Assembly: GCA_910588465.1 (NCBI GenBank)
Contig: CAJUOP010000022.1
Span: forward strand, 1-33,554
Reading direction: 5' to 3'
DNA: 33,554 bases
DNA from: an uncultured Christensenellaceae bacterium
GTDB lineage: Bacteria > Bacillota > Clostridia > Christensenellales > Borkfalkiaceae
Below, piece after piece: positions 7,220 to 15,024 of this stretch. The notes under the pieces were generated by a model that did not search any database, was not told where the DNA came from, and was given only the letters and a program-made list of their open reading frames with translations. Position numbers and translations under genes: made by a program. The first letter of the stretch is position 1; the number at the start of each line of letters is the position of its first letter.

Positions 7220-7253
7220 CCGTGATTTCCTGTAAAGTATCGGGGAATCACGG
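7220..7253 (+). promoter_or_regulatory. stem-loop in the greA leader
   Basis: CCGTGATTTCC (7220-7230) pairs with GGGGAATCACGG (7242-7253) around an 11-base loop. The stem is about 11 bp with one G-T pair. It begins roughly 8 nt after the predicted transcription start and is followed by TCGTTCTTAT, a weak U-tract, so it could act as an attenuator or as a 5' stabilising hairpin. Confidence 0.5.
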
Positions 7254-7301
7254 TCGTTCTTATAAAAAAGCGGCGCAGGGCGCCCGAAGGGGTTTTCGGA
7301 A

Positions 7302-7769
7302 ATGGCAGAAAAGTTCTATATGACGCAGCAGGGTTACGACGAGGCGGTAAAACAGCTCGATTATCTTACCAAAATAAAGCGGGCGGAAATCGTCGCGCGC
7401 ATTCAGGAGGCGCGCAGCCACGGCGATTTGTCCGAGAATGCGGAATACGACGCTGCGCGGAACGAGCAGGCTTCGAACGAGGGCGAAATTATCGAGCTCG
7501 AATATAAGATCCGTAACGCGGAGATCATCGAAGAGAGCGGCGACAATTCGGTCGTGCGGTTCGGCTCCGTGGTCACGGTGTACGATAACGACATGGGCGA
7601 AGAGGCGACCTACACGGTAAAGGGCACCATGGAGGCGGACGCCATGAACAACGTCATTTCCAACGAATCTCCCGTGGGCGTCGCGCTCATGGGGCGCAAA
7701 AAGGGCGAAACGGTAACGGTGGTCACGCCCAATTGCGAATATCAGCTGAAAATTTTGCAAATCAAGTAA
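7302..7769 (+). CDS. greA: transcription elongation factor GreA
   Basis: GreA enters the RNA polymerase secondary channel and stimulates cleavage of backtracked RNA. The 155 residues show the N-terminal coiled coil. Its tip motif GDLSENAEY carries the acidic residues Asp42 and Glu45 that position the catalytic metal. The C-terminal FKBP-like domain contains SPVGVALMGRKKGE. GAAGGGG lies 9 bases before ATG 7302. It heads an operon with lysS seven bases downstream, a pairing common in Clostridia. Confidence 0.97.
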   Translation: MAEKFYMTQQGYDEAVKQLDYLTKIKRAEIVARIQEARSHGDLSENAEYDAARNEQASNEGEIIELEYKIRNAEIIEESGDNSVVRFGSVVTVYDNDMGEEATYTVKGTMEADAMNNVISNESPVGVALMGRKKGETVTVVTPNCEYQLKILQIK

Positions 7770-7776
7770 AACGGAT

Positions 7777-9267
7777 ATGAGTATGGAAGAGCAGGTTTTG
7801 GCGGAGGAGCAGCTTGCCGAGCAGGCGCAGATCCGCAGAGAAAAATTAAAGAAATTGATTTCCGAGGGGAACAACCCCTATTTAAAGACGCAGTATTCCG
7901 TCACGCAAAACTCCGCGTCCGTTAAGGAACGCTTTGCCGAGCTGGAGGGCAAGGAGGTTTCGGTTGCGGGCAGGCTCATGTCCCGCCGCATTATGGGTAA
8001 GGCGTCCTTTTCGCATATCTCCGACCGCGACGGGCAGCTGCAGCTGTACATTACCCGTCAGGACGTGGGCGAGGACGTTTACGCCGCCTTTAAAAAAGAT
8101 TTCGACATCGGCGATATCGTGGGGGTAAGGGGCACGGTGTTTAAAACGCAGACGGGCGAAGTGACGGTGCACGCCTCGCACCTCGAAATGCTTACCAAAT
8201 CGCTCCTGCCCTTGCCCGAAAAGCACAACGGGCTGGTAAATCAGGACATGAAATACCGTCTCCGTCACGTCGATCTGATCATGAACGAGGACGTAAAAGA
8301 AACGTTTTTCCGCCGCGCGCGGATCGTGCGCAGCATTCGCTCCTTCCTCGACGGAAAGGGCTTTATCGAGGCGGAAACGCCCATTCTGCTCCCCCTCGAA
8401 ATCGGCGCGGACGCACGCCCGTTTAAAACGCACCACAACGCGCTCGATCTCGATATGTATCTGCGCATCGAAACGGAGCTGTATTTGAAGCGGCTGATCG
8501 TGGGCGGATTCGAAAAAGTGTACGAAATGGGCAGGATCTTCCGCAACGAGGGCATGGATTCCAAGCATAATCCCGAGTTCACCACGGTGGAAATTTATCA
8601 GGCGTACGTGAATTATTTCGAAATGATGGACTTCGTGGAAGAGCTTTACCGGACGGTAGCGCTCGCCGCCTGCGGCACGACGAAGGTCACCTATCAGGGC
8701 GTGGAGCTTGACTTCGGCAAGTGGGAGCGTCTTACGATGACCGAAGCGGTGAAAAAATATTCGGGCGTGGACTTTGCGGCGATCGGGTCGGACGAGGAAG
8801 CGGTGAAAGCCGCCGCCGAAAAGGGCGTTCCGCCGGAAAAGGGAAAGGAGAGCAAGGGGCACGTGCTTGCGGCGTTTTTCGACGCGTTCGTGGAGGACAA
8901 GCTGATCCAACCCACCTTTATTTACGATTATCCCGTGGAGATCTCGCCGCTTGCCAAGCGCAAGCCGGAAGAGCCCGCCATGACCGAGCGCTTCGAATAC
9001 TTTATGATGGGCATGGAAATGGGAAACGCCTTTTCCGAGCTGAACGACCCCGTCGACCAGCGCGAGCGGATGCGCGCGCAGGCGGAGCGTAAGCGCGCCG
9101 CGGGCGCGAACGCGGAGATCGACGAGGACTTCCTCAACGCGCTCGAATACGGAATGCCGCCCACGGGCGGACTTGGGCTGGGCGTGGACCGTCTCGTCAT
9201 GCTTTTAACGGACAGCGCGAGCATTCGCGACGTTTTGCTGTTCCCTACAATGAAACCGAAAAAATAA
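7777..9267 (+). CDS. lysS: lysyl-tRNA synthetase, class II
   Basis: LysS charges tRNA-Lys with lysine using ATP. The 496 residues hold an N-terminal OB-fold anticodon-binding domain (about 55-150). The class II catalytic core follows, with motif 2 (FRNEGMDSKHNPEFTTVE, near 257-274) and motif 3 (GGLGLGVDRLVMLLT, near 465-480), ending in DVLLFPTMKP. Length and motifs are complete. It starts seven bases after greA with no strong Shine-Dalgarno, so translation is probably coupled; ATG 7783 is an alternative start. No T-box leader is present, as the operon leader is too short. Confidence 0.97.
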   Translation: MSMEEQVLAEEQLAEQAQIRREKLKKLISEGNNPYLKTQYSVTQNSASVKERFAELEGKEVSVAGRLMSRRIMGKASFSHISDRDGQLQLYITRQDVGEDVYAAFKKDFDIGDIVGVRGTVFKTQTGEVTVHASHLEMLTKSLLPLPEKHNGLVNQDMKYRLRHVDLIMNEDVKETFFRRARIVRSIRSFLDGKGFIEAETPILLPLEIGADARPFKTHHNALDLDMYLRIETELYLKRLIVGGFEKVYEMGRIFRNEGMDSKHNPEFTTVEIYQAYVNYFEMMDFVEELYRTVALAACGTTKVTYQGVELDFGKWERLTMTEAVKKYSGVDFAAIGSDEEAVKAAAEKGVPPEKGKESKGHVLAAFFDAFVEDKLIQPTFIYDYPVEISPLAKRKPEEPAMTERFEYFMMGMEMGNAFSELNDPVDQRERMRAQAERKRAAGANAEIDEDFLNALEYGMPPTGGLGLGVDRLVMLLTDSASIRDVLLFPTMKPKK

Positions 9268-9273
9268 CGCAAA

Positions 9274-9295
9274 GGCACGGAGGATCCTCCGTGCC
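9274..9295 (+). terminator. 22-bp perfect palindrome after lysS, weak terminator or processing site
   Basis: GGCACGGAGGA and its exact complement form a perfect palindrome (9-bp stem if a GATC loop is allowed). Only three T follow (CGTTTG), so termination should be partial at best and the next gene may still be co-transcribed. Confidence 0.55.
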
Positions 9296-9315
9296 CGTTT
9301 GAACAAGGAGGGGCA

Positions 9316-10179
9316 ATGGACGCAAAAATCACGAAACAGCGGCTGGGCAATCTGCTTTCGTACGATTGGCTGAAAATTTTATGCGCGATCGCGGCGGCGG
9401 TCGTCGCGCTGGTGTTGTTTTTTACCATGGTCCGCACCCGCCCCGGCGACGATCAGGTGTTCACCGTGTTCGGCTATCAGGTGTATCAGGGCGCGATCGG
9501 GGAAACCGACCTCGACAAAGATAAGATATTTTCTTACGAGATTTTGGAGACGGGCAGCGAAACCTTCGACGCAAAGACGAGCTATCTTTTCAGCGTGCGC
9601 CGCTCCGTGAACGAGGGCTCGGTGATGTTTGTTTCCGATCTGGTGCGGAACGAGGGCACGGAGGAGGAAACGACCGATCTGCTGTCCGTAACGGGCGGCG
9701 CGGAGGGGACGGTCGCGCTGAATACGGAAACGTATTTAAACGACTGCAAAGCCTATCTCGCCCGCTTTTTCGGCGAGGATCTCGGCGCGGAAGAGCCCGA
9801 CGCGGAGCTGACGAGAGAGACTTTCCTTGCCCGCAACGCCAAGGACAAGCGTTTCCGCACCTCCGCCAAAAAGGAAGCGGGGATCGTGCTGGAACAGGCG
9901 CGCCTTATAAAACTGCGCGAAGATTATTTCTTTGTGCTCGGCGCGATAGAGAGCGGGAAGCTCTCGCATAAGGTGATCGAGACGGAGGGCAAGAGCACGC
10001 CCGTCGCGTTCAATCTGGGCAAGCTGAATAAAATTTCCAAGCTGTATTATTGCGGGGAGCACGACAAGCCGCAGGACGCGCTCAATCTGATCATATTGAA
10101 CAACCGCAATCCGCAGAGCGATTTGCGCTACGAAGCGGTTTCGTATTTAAAGTACCTTGTGGAAAAGTACGGGGAATAA
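9316..10179 (+). CDS. one-span membrane-anchored protein, unknown
   Basis: The 287-residue protein has a short cytoplasmic N-terminus, one transmembrane helix at about residues 21-41, and a roughly 245-residue domain predicted outside the cell with no Cys or enzyme motif. AAGGAGGGG lies immediately before ATG 9316. It is placed between lysS and the yaaO homologue and probably belongs to the same long transcript. I do not recognise a family. The anchored topology could fit an envelope protein or a ligand-binding domain. Confidence 0.75.
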   Translation: MDAKITKQRLGNLLSYDWLKILCAIAAAVVALVLFFTMVRTRPGDDQVFTVFGYQVYQGAIGETDLDKDKIFSYEILETGSETFDAKTSYLFSVRRSVNEGSVMFVSDLVRNEGTEEETTDLLSVTGGAEGTVALNTETYLNDCKAYLARFFGEDLGAEEPDAELTRETFLARNAKDKRFRTSAKKEAGIVLEQARLIKLREDYFFVLGAIESGKLSHKVIETEGKSTPVAFNLGKLNKISKLYYCGEHDKPQDALNLIILNNRNPQSDLRYEAVSYLKYLVEKYGE

Positions 10180-10180
10180 G

Positions 10181-11413
10181 GTGAGGCACGGCAAAGACTG
10201 CGCGGTTTTAACAATGCTGCGCGGACAAAAAAAGCACGTTTCCTTTCATACGCCCGGACACAAGCGCGCGGGGTGCGACATTACGGAGCTGTCCTATTCG
10301 GACAATTTAAGCGCTCCGAACGGGGTCATTGCGCGGGCGGAAGCCGATTGCGCCCGAATCCTGGGCGCGGACGGCACGTTTTTGCTGACGGACGGGAGCA
10401 CCTCGGGCGTGTACGCCATGCTTTTCGCCGCCAAGCGGCTGGGCTGCCGTTCGGTCGCCTGCTCCGTCTATTCGCACGTCAGCGTAAAAAACGGCTGTAA
10501 GCTGGCAGGGCTCGCCGCGGTCGAAATAGATGCGGGCGCGCGAGAGGGGATCCCCTTACAGCCCGATATCGAACGGATCGGGCGGGCGCTCGCCGAGGCG
10601 GACGCGTTGCTTATTACCTCGCCCGACTATTACGGGAACTTTCCGCCCCTTGCCGAGGCGGCGGCGTTGTGCAAGGCGGCAAACAAACCGCTGCTGATCG
10701 ACGGCGCGCACGGCGCGCACTTGCATTTTTTGCCCGAGTACGCGGGCAATTACGCCGATATTTGGGTGGACGGGCTGCACAAATCTTTGCCCGCGCTCAC
10801 GCAAGGCGCGGCGGTTTCGGCAAAAACGAGAGCGTTTTCGGAGGCGCTCGCGGCTTCTGTGCGAATGTTCCGCACCACGTCGCCCTCCTATCCCGTGCTG
10901 GCGAGCTGCGAATATGCGATAAAATATCCGCGGAACGAAAAAATCGAGCGGGCGGCGCAGGCGTTCAAGCGCGAACACGGCGCGGTCGCAAACGCGGATT
11001 GGAGCAAGCTGCTCTTTGCGTTTGGCGAATACGCGCAGGCGGCGCAGGATTATCTGGAAGCGCACGGGGTATATCCCGAGTTTCAGGACGGCAATTATTT
11101 AATGTTCTATCTTTCGCCCTGCACCTCGCTGCGGGAGCTGAAAAAGCTTGCGCGGCTGTTAAAAAGGCTGCCGCGCGGGACGGTGAAAGAAGAGGAGCGG
11201 CGCGGCGAGACGGCTGCGCAAACGGAGCTGATCCCGCTTGAACTGTCGGAGGGGCGGATCTGCGCCGCGGAATGCGGACTGTTCCCTCCCTGTATTCCGC
11301 TGTTGACGAAGGGAAGCGTGATCACAAAGAGCAAACTCGTCCGATTGAGCCGCGCGGCGCATACGTTCGGGCTGGTTTGCGGAAAAATAGAAGTGTATAC
11401 GGATACTTTATGA
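10181..11413 (+). CDS. Orn/Lys/Arg decarboxylase-family PLP enzyme (YaaO type)
   Basis: This is a fold-type I PLP enzyme of the basic amino-acid decarboxylase family. The 410 residues start with the hallmark HTPGHKRAG near residue 23. They continue with LTDGSTSG (cofactor phosphate region, near 69-76), IDGAHGAHLHF (near 173) and DGLHKSLPALTQ, whose Lys201 should form the Schiff base. GTG 10181 is chosen because GGGGAATAAG precedes it and the N-terminus then aligns with YaaO. ATG 10214 is a less likely alternative that lacks a binding site. B. subtilis places yaaO just before tmk-holB; here holB overlaps directly and tmk is missing. Substrate (lysine, arginine or ornithine) cannot be told. Confidence 0.87.
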   Translation: MRHGKDCAVLTMLRGQKKHVSFHTPGHKRAGCDITELSYSDNLSAPNGVIARAEADCARILGADGTFLLTDGSTSGVYAMLFAAKRLGCRSVACSVYSHVSVKNGCKLAGLAAVEIDAGAREGIPLQPDIERIGRALAEADALLITSPDYYGNFPPLAEAAALCKAANKPLLIDGAHGAHLHFLPEYAGNYADIWVDGLHKSLPALTQGAAVSAKTRAFSEALAASVRMFRTTSPSYPVLASCEYAIKYPRNEKIERAAQAFKREHGAVANADWSKLLFAFGEYAQAAQDYLEAHGVYPEFQDGNYLMFYLSPCTSLRELKKLARLLKRLPRGTVKEEERRGETAAQTELIPLELSEGRICAAECGLFPPCIPLLTKGSVITKSKLVRLSRAAHTFGLVCGKIEVYTDTL

Positions 11414-12345
11414 AAGAGCTTTTGCGCGAAACAACCGCATACCGCGCTTTCGCCCGCGAACGGGAGGGGGGAGCGCACGCCGCGCTCGTCGTGTTTGCGG
11501 ACGAGGCGTACCTCCGTCCGCTGTTAAAGGAGTGCGCCAAGGCGTTTTTCGGCGCGGAGGACGGCTCGCGCGAGGCGAAGCTCATCGACGGGGAGAGCTT
11601 TACGGACTGTCTGTTTTTCCCCGCGGCGGGCGAAAAGCTAACGGCGGAGGACGGCGCGCGGATCATCGACGAAAGTCTGTTAAAGCCCGTCGAGCGGTCG
11701 AAAAAGCTGTTTGTGCTGGACGCGTTTCATACGGCGTCGGCGATCGTGCAGAACAAGCTGTTAAAGGTGTTGGAGGAGCCTCCCGCTCACGTTTGCTTTT
11801 TGCTGGGCGCGGCGGCGGAGCATTCGGTGCTGCCAACCGTGCTCTCCCGCGCGAAGCTGTGCACGGTGCCGCCCTTTTCGGAAGAGGAGATTTTTCGGGC
11901 GCTCACGCGCGAGCACGGCGGCGAAACGGGTTTAAAGGAAGCGGCGGCGGCATCTGGCGGAATCTATTCGGTTGCGGAGAGCCTGCTCGGAGGCGGGGGA
12001 GAAAACTTCCGTCTGGCGGAGGCGCTGCTGTCGGGCAGGGATACGGAAAAGATTTGCCGCGAGATTGGGGAGAGAAAGGACAAGCGGGCGTTTTTGTCCG
12101 CGCTTCGGCTGGTGCTGCGCGACGCGGCGTTTACGGCTGCGGGGCAGGGACGGTTTGCCGCCCGACGGGGGGAGGCGGTTCGTGCCATCGCGGAGGAATA
12201 CCCGCTCGGCTGTCTGCTGTCCGCACTGGGTTTTTTGTCCGAGGCGGAGCGGGAAACTCAGTTCAATGCAAATTTCGGGCAGTGTGTGTTAAAATTCGCA
12301 ATGCAAACGGGTAAGGAGAAAGAAACATGGCAAAGGTTGTCGTAA
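11410..12345 (+). CDS. holB: DNA polymerase III delta' subunit
   Basis: Delta' is part of the clamp loader that opens and loads the beta sliding clamp. The 311-residue product has the AAA+ core phrases KKLFVLDAFHTAS (Walker B region, near 97-109), QNKLLKVLEEPPAHVCFLLGA (sensor-1 region, near 113-133) and LPTVLSRAK. The Walker A loop is degenerate, as expected for delta'. ATG 11410 overlaps the previous stop as ATGA, so the longer open frame is not used. It overlaps yaaT by 19 bases at the other end, a tightly coupled yaaO-holB-yaaT run. Confidence 0.9.
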   Translation: MKELLRETTAYRAFAREREGGAHAALVVFADEAYLRPLLKECAKAFFGAEDGSREAKLIDGESFTDCLFFPAAGEKLTAEDGARIIDESLLKPVERSKKLFVLDAFHTASAIVQNKLLKVLEEPPAHVCFLLGAAAEHSVLPTVLSRAKLCTVPPFSEEEIFRALTREHGGETGLKEAAAASGGIYSVAESLLGGGGENFRLAEALLSGRDTEKICREIGERKDKRAFLSALRLVLRDAAFTAAGQGRFAARRGEAVRAIAEEYPLGCLLSALGFLSEAERETQFNANFGQCVLKFAMQTGKEKETWQRLS

Positions 12346-13187
12346 TCAAATTCAACGGCGGGTGCAAGCCCTATTATTTCAGCGCGGGCGGACTGAAGCT
12401 GGCGCAGGGGGACGGCGTGATCGTGGAGACCTCGCGCGGGCTCGAATACGCGACGGTCGTCTGTCCCGAAAAGGAAGTGGACGATCGCGAGCTCGTCTCT
12501 CCGTTAAAGCCGGTCGTCCGCGCGGCGACGGAAAAGGACGAGGAGACGGTGCGCCGCAACGCGGAACGAAGAAAAGAGGCGATGAAAATTTGCCGCGAGA
12601 AGATAGAAAAGCATAAGCTGGACATGAAGCTGGTCTACTGCGAATTTTCGTTTGACGGAGGAAAGCTGCTCTTTTATTTCACGTCCGACAATCGCGTGGA
12701 TTTCCGCGATCTGGTTAAGGATCTGGCGGCGGTATTTCACACCCGCATCGAGCTGCGGCAGGTGGGGATCCGCGACGAAGCGCGCCTTTTGGGCGGGATC
12801 GCGCCCTGCGGCAGGGAGTGCTGCTGCGCGGGAAGTATGTCCGACTTTAAAAAAGTAAGCATTAAAATGGCGAAAAATCAGGGGCTCTCCTTAAATCCGG
12901 GGAAAATAAGCGGGCTGTGCGGGCGGCTGATGTGCTGTTTGGCGTACGAGAACGAATATTATGCCGAAGCGTATAAAAAGATGCCCAAGACGGGCAGCAC
13001 GGTGGGCACGCCCGAGGGGAAGGGCGTCGTGGTGTCTTCGAATATGTTAAAGATGGAAGTGCGGGTAAAAATCGAAAAGGACGGTGCGCTCGTCTACCGC
13101 GATTTTCCCGTAACCGCGCTGAACTTTAAAAAGGGCGGGGCGGAGTCGGCTTCGGACGACGAATCGGATAAAATTTTACAAGATTGA
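12327..13187 (+). CDS. ricT: PSP1-domain protein YaaT/RicT
   Basis: YaaT (RicT) works with RicA and RicF in a complex that supports sporulation, competence and RNase Y-dependent RNA maturation in B. subtilis and binds an iron-sulfur cluster. The 286 residues show the PSP1 domain, with a Cys-rich block in two parts: CGRECCCAG (near residue 165) and CGRLMCCLAYE (near 202). AAGGAG precedes ATG 12327 inside the holB end. Neither ricA nor ricF is in this window. The acidic C-terminal tail (DDESD) is typical. Confidence 0.93.
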   Translation: MAKVVVIKFNGGCKPYYFSAGGLKLAQGDGVIVETSRGLEYATVVCPEKEVDDRELVSPLKPVVRAATEKDEETVRRNAERRKEAMKICREKIEKHKLDMKLVYCEFSFDGGKLLFYFTSDNRVDFRDLVKDLAAVFHTRIELRQVGIRDEARLLGGIAPCGRECCCAGSMSDFKKVSIKMAKNQGLSLNPGKISGLCGRLMCCLAYENEYYAEAYKKMPKTGSTVGTPEGKGVVVSSNMLKMEVRVKIEKDGALVYRDFPVTALNFKKGGAESASDDESDKILQD

Positions 13188-13197
13188 TGAAAAAGTC

Positions 13198-13226
13198 TTT
13201 ACGAACGGCAAAAGTTGTGATATAAT
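13198..13226 (+). promoter_or_regulatory. promoter of the ferredoxin gene
   Basis: TTTACG (13198-13203), 17 bases, then TATAAT (13221-13226). A short hairpin GGGAGA-AAT-TCTCCC (13233-13247) opens the leader, and GGAGGT at 13261 is the ribosome binding site. Confidence 0.8.
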
Positions 13227-13274
13227 ATTTTCAGGGAGAAATTCTCCCCAAAGACGAAACGGAGGTAAACAATT

Positions 13275-13445
13275 ATGGCTCACAAGATTTCGGACGCTTG
13301 CGTATCCTGCGGCGCTTGCGCGGATACCTGCCCCGTAGGAGCGATCACCCCCGGCGATACGACGTATGTTATCGACCCCGATACGTGCGTGGATTGCGGT
13401 GCGTGTGAGGACGGATGCCCCACGGGAGCGATCTCGGCGGAATGA
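13275..13445 (+). CDS. 2[4Fe-4S] ferredoxin
   Basis: This is a small electron carrier of 56 residues. It has two perfect CxxCxxCxxxCP clusters: Cys9, 12, 15 and 19 followed by Pro, and Cys38, 41, 44 and 48 followed by Pro. This is the classic clostridial ferredoxin layout with an internal duplication. ATG 13275 has GGAGGT 8-9 bases upstream, its own promoter and its own terminator, so it should be strongly and separately expressed. It interrupts the conserved yaaT-yabB-rsmI order, sitting where yabA is found in Bacillus. Confidence 0.96.
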   Translation: MAHKISDACVSCGACADTCPVGAITPGDTTYVIDPDTCVDCGACEDGCPTGAISAE

Positions 13446-13463
13446 TCCGCAAACGGCAAAAAG

Positions 13464-13485
13464 GCGCGGGCGACCGCGCTTTTTT
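13464..13485 (+). terminator. ferredoxin terminator
   Basis: A 6-bp GC stem (GCGCGG / CCGCGC) with a 4-base loop is followed by six T. It begins 19 bases after the ferredoxin stop. Confidence 0.9.
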
Positions 13486-13497
13486 CATAAACAAATC

Positions 13498-14172
13498 ATG
13501 AGGACGACGGAAACTCTCCTTGTCGGAGATTATAAAATCATACAGGATACCGAGCTGTACCGCTTTACTTCGGACGCGGTGCTGTTAAGCCGCTTCGTTA
13601 AGGCAAGGCGGGGCGAACGGGCGGCGGACTTTTGCTCGGGCAGCGGCATCGTGGGGCTTAACTTTTACGCGCTGAACCGCGGCGTGAGCTCTGTTACGCT
13701 GTTCGAAATGCAGCGCGAGCTGGCGGAAATGAGCAAAGAGACGGTGCGGCTCAACCGTCTCGAACAGGCGTTTACCGTGGAAAATATGCGCGTGCAGGAT
13801 ATCCCTGCGGCGTACTGCGAACAATTTTCGCTTATTTTTTGCAATCCGCCCTACGAAAAGGGAGGCTTCGAAAACGCCGATCCGCAAAAGGCGGTCTGTC
13901 GCAAAGAGCTTTCGCTCACCATGGGCGAGCTGTGCGCGGCGGTAAAACGGTGTTTGAAATTCGGCGGAAGATTCGCGCTGTGTATCCGCGCCGACCGCCT
14001 CGCCGAGGCGGCGTATACGCTGCACGAAAACGCGCTCGAACCGAAAAAGATTCAACTGGTCGCGGGCAAAGAGGGCGCGGCGCCCTATCTGGCGCTGATC
14101 CTTGCGGTAAAGGGCGGAAAATCGGGCGTCGAGGTGCCCGCCGTCGCGGTGAATGCGGGAGGGGGATTATGA
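13498..14172 (+). CDS. trmN6: tRNA1(Val) adenine-37 N6-methyltransferase (TrmN6/YabB)
   Basis: This SAM-dependent methyltransferase of 224 residues is expected to methylate A37 of tRNA-Val. It shows ADFCSGSGIVGL (SAM-binding loop, near 43-54), LFEMQ (acidic residue after strand 2), and the N6-adenine signature NPPY near residue 119. ATG 13498 begins at the family-typical N-terminus (ETLLVGDYKIIQDTELYRFTSD), but the site has no Shine-Dalgarno and lies 13 bases after a terminator. It overlaps rsmI by four bases (ATGA), matching the yabB-yabC arrangement of B. subtilis. Confidence 0.9.
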   Translation: MRTTETLLVGDYKIIQDTELYRFTSDAVLLSRFVKARRGERAADFCSGSGIVGLNFYALNRGVSSVTLFEMQRELAEMSKETVRLNRLEQAFTVENMRVQDIPAAYCEQFSLIFCNPPYEKGGFENADPQKAVCRKELSLTMGELCAAVKRCLKFGGRFALCIRADRLAEAAYTLHENALEPKKIQLVAGKEGAAPYLALILAVKGGKSGVEVPAVAVNAGGGL

Positions 14173-14972
14173 TTTATTTTGTGGCGACGCCCATCGGAAA
14201 TTTAAAAGATATCACGCTGCGCGCGCTCGAAACGCTGCGGGCGGCGGACGCGATTTTCTGCGAGGACACCCGCCATTCGTTAAAATTGCTTTCGGCTTAC
14301 GAGATTCACAAACCGCTTTACAGCTGCCATAAATTCAACGAACGCGAGGCGGCGGAAAAAATGATTGCGCTCGATGCGGAAGGGAAAAACGTATGCGTGC
14401 TTTCGGACGCGGGAATGCCCGTCGTTTCCGATCCGGGAAACGTCGTTTGCAGGGCGTTAAAGGAAGCGGGAAGGAAGTATACCGTTTTGCCGGGTGCGAG
14501 CGCCTGTCTGTGCGCGCTGGTGCTTTCCGCCTTTCCCGCCGATAAATTTACCTTTCTCGGCTTTCTGCCCGAGAAGGCGGGCGAACGGAAGAGCCTGCTT
14601 GCAAAGTATCGGGCGGCGGAGGAAACGCTTATTTTTCACTGCGCCCCGCAGGACGTGGACAGGTACGTTTCGGCAATGTACGAAGCGTTCGGCGACCGCC
14701 GCGCGTGCGCGGTGCGCGAAATTAGCAAGATACACGAGGAAAGCATGGAATTTACCTTAAAAGAGGGACTTGCGGGGGAAATGCGCGGAGAATACGTGCT
14801 GCTCGTGGAGGGTGCGCGGGAACGGGAAAATCCGCTGAACAAGCTCTCCGCCCGCGAACATACGAAAGAGTATATCAGGCAGGGGCTCTCCAAACAGGAA
14901 GCCGTAAAAAAAGCCGCCCGCGACAGGGGCGTTTCGAAAAATGAGGTTTATAAAGTAACGCTCGATTTGTAA
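14169..14972 (+). CDS. rsmI: 16S rRNA 2'-O-methyltransferase RsmI
   Basis: RsmI methylates the 2'-O of C1402 in 16S rRNA. The 267-residue protein opens with YFVATPIGNLKDITLRALE, contains the CEDTRHS segment near 35-41, VCVLSDAGMPVVSDPG near 75-90, and the LPGASA loop, all family hallmarks of the tetrapyrrole-methylase fold. ATG 14169 overlaps the trmN6 stop and has GGGAGGGGG upstream; the longer open frame upstream is a shadow of trmN6. Confidence 0.96.
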   Translation: MIYFVATPIGNLKDITLRALETLRAADAIFCEDTRHSLKLLSAYEIHKPLYSCHKFNEREAAEKMIALDAEGKNVCVLSDAGMPVVSDPGNVVCRALKEAGRKYTVLPGASACLCALVLSAFPADKFTFLGFLPEKAGERKSLLAKYRAAEETLIFHCAPQDVDRYVSAMYEAFGDRRACAVREISKIHEESMEFTLKEGLAGEMRGEYVLLVEGARERENPLNKLSAREHTKEYIRQGLSKQEAVKKAARDRGVSKNEVYKVTLDL

Positions 14973-14989
14973 ATTGTTTTATGAAACGG

Positions 14990-15018
14990 TTGCGTTATAC
15001 GATAAAAATTGGTATAAT
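14990..15018 (+). promoter_or_regulatory. leaderless-type promoter of the O-antigen-ligase-like gene
   Basis: TTGCGT (14990-14995), 17 bases, TATAAT (15013-15018), then six bases before ATG 15025. There is no Shine-Dalgarno sequence. Confidence 0.82.
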
Positions 15019-15024
15019 TTTACT

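Noticed and set aside
7206..7301. T-box leader for lysS/greA
   Set aside because: The leader is about 90 nt with a single hairpin, too short for a T-box, and no T-box bulge sequence is seen. The metG leader is only about 24 nt.
13366..13497. N-terminal extension of trmN6 through the ferredoxin gene
   Set aside because: It overlaps the ferredoxin frame and its terminator. The family N-terminus begins at ATG 13498.
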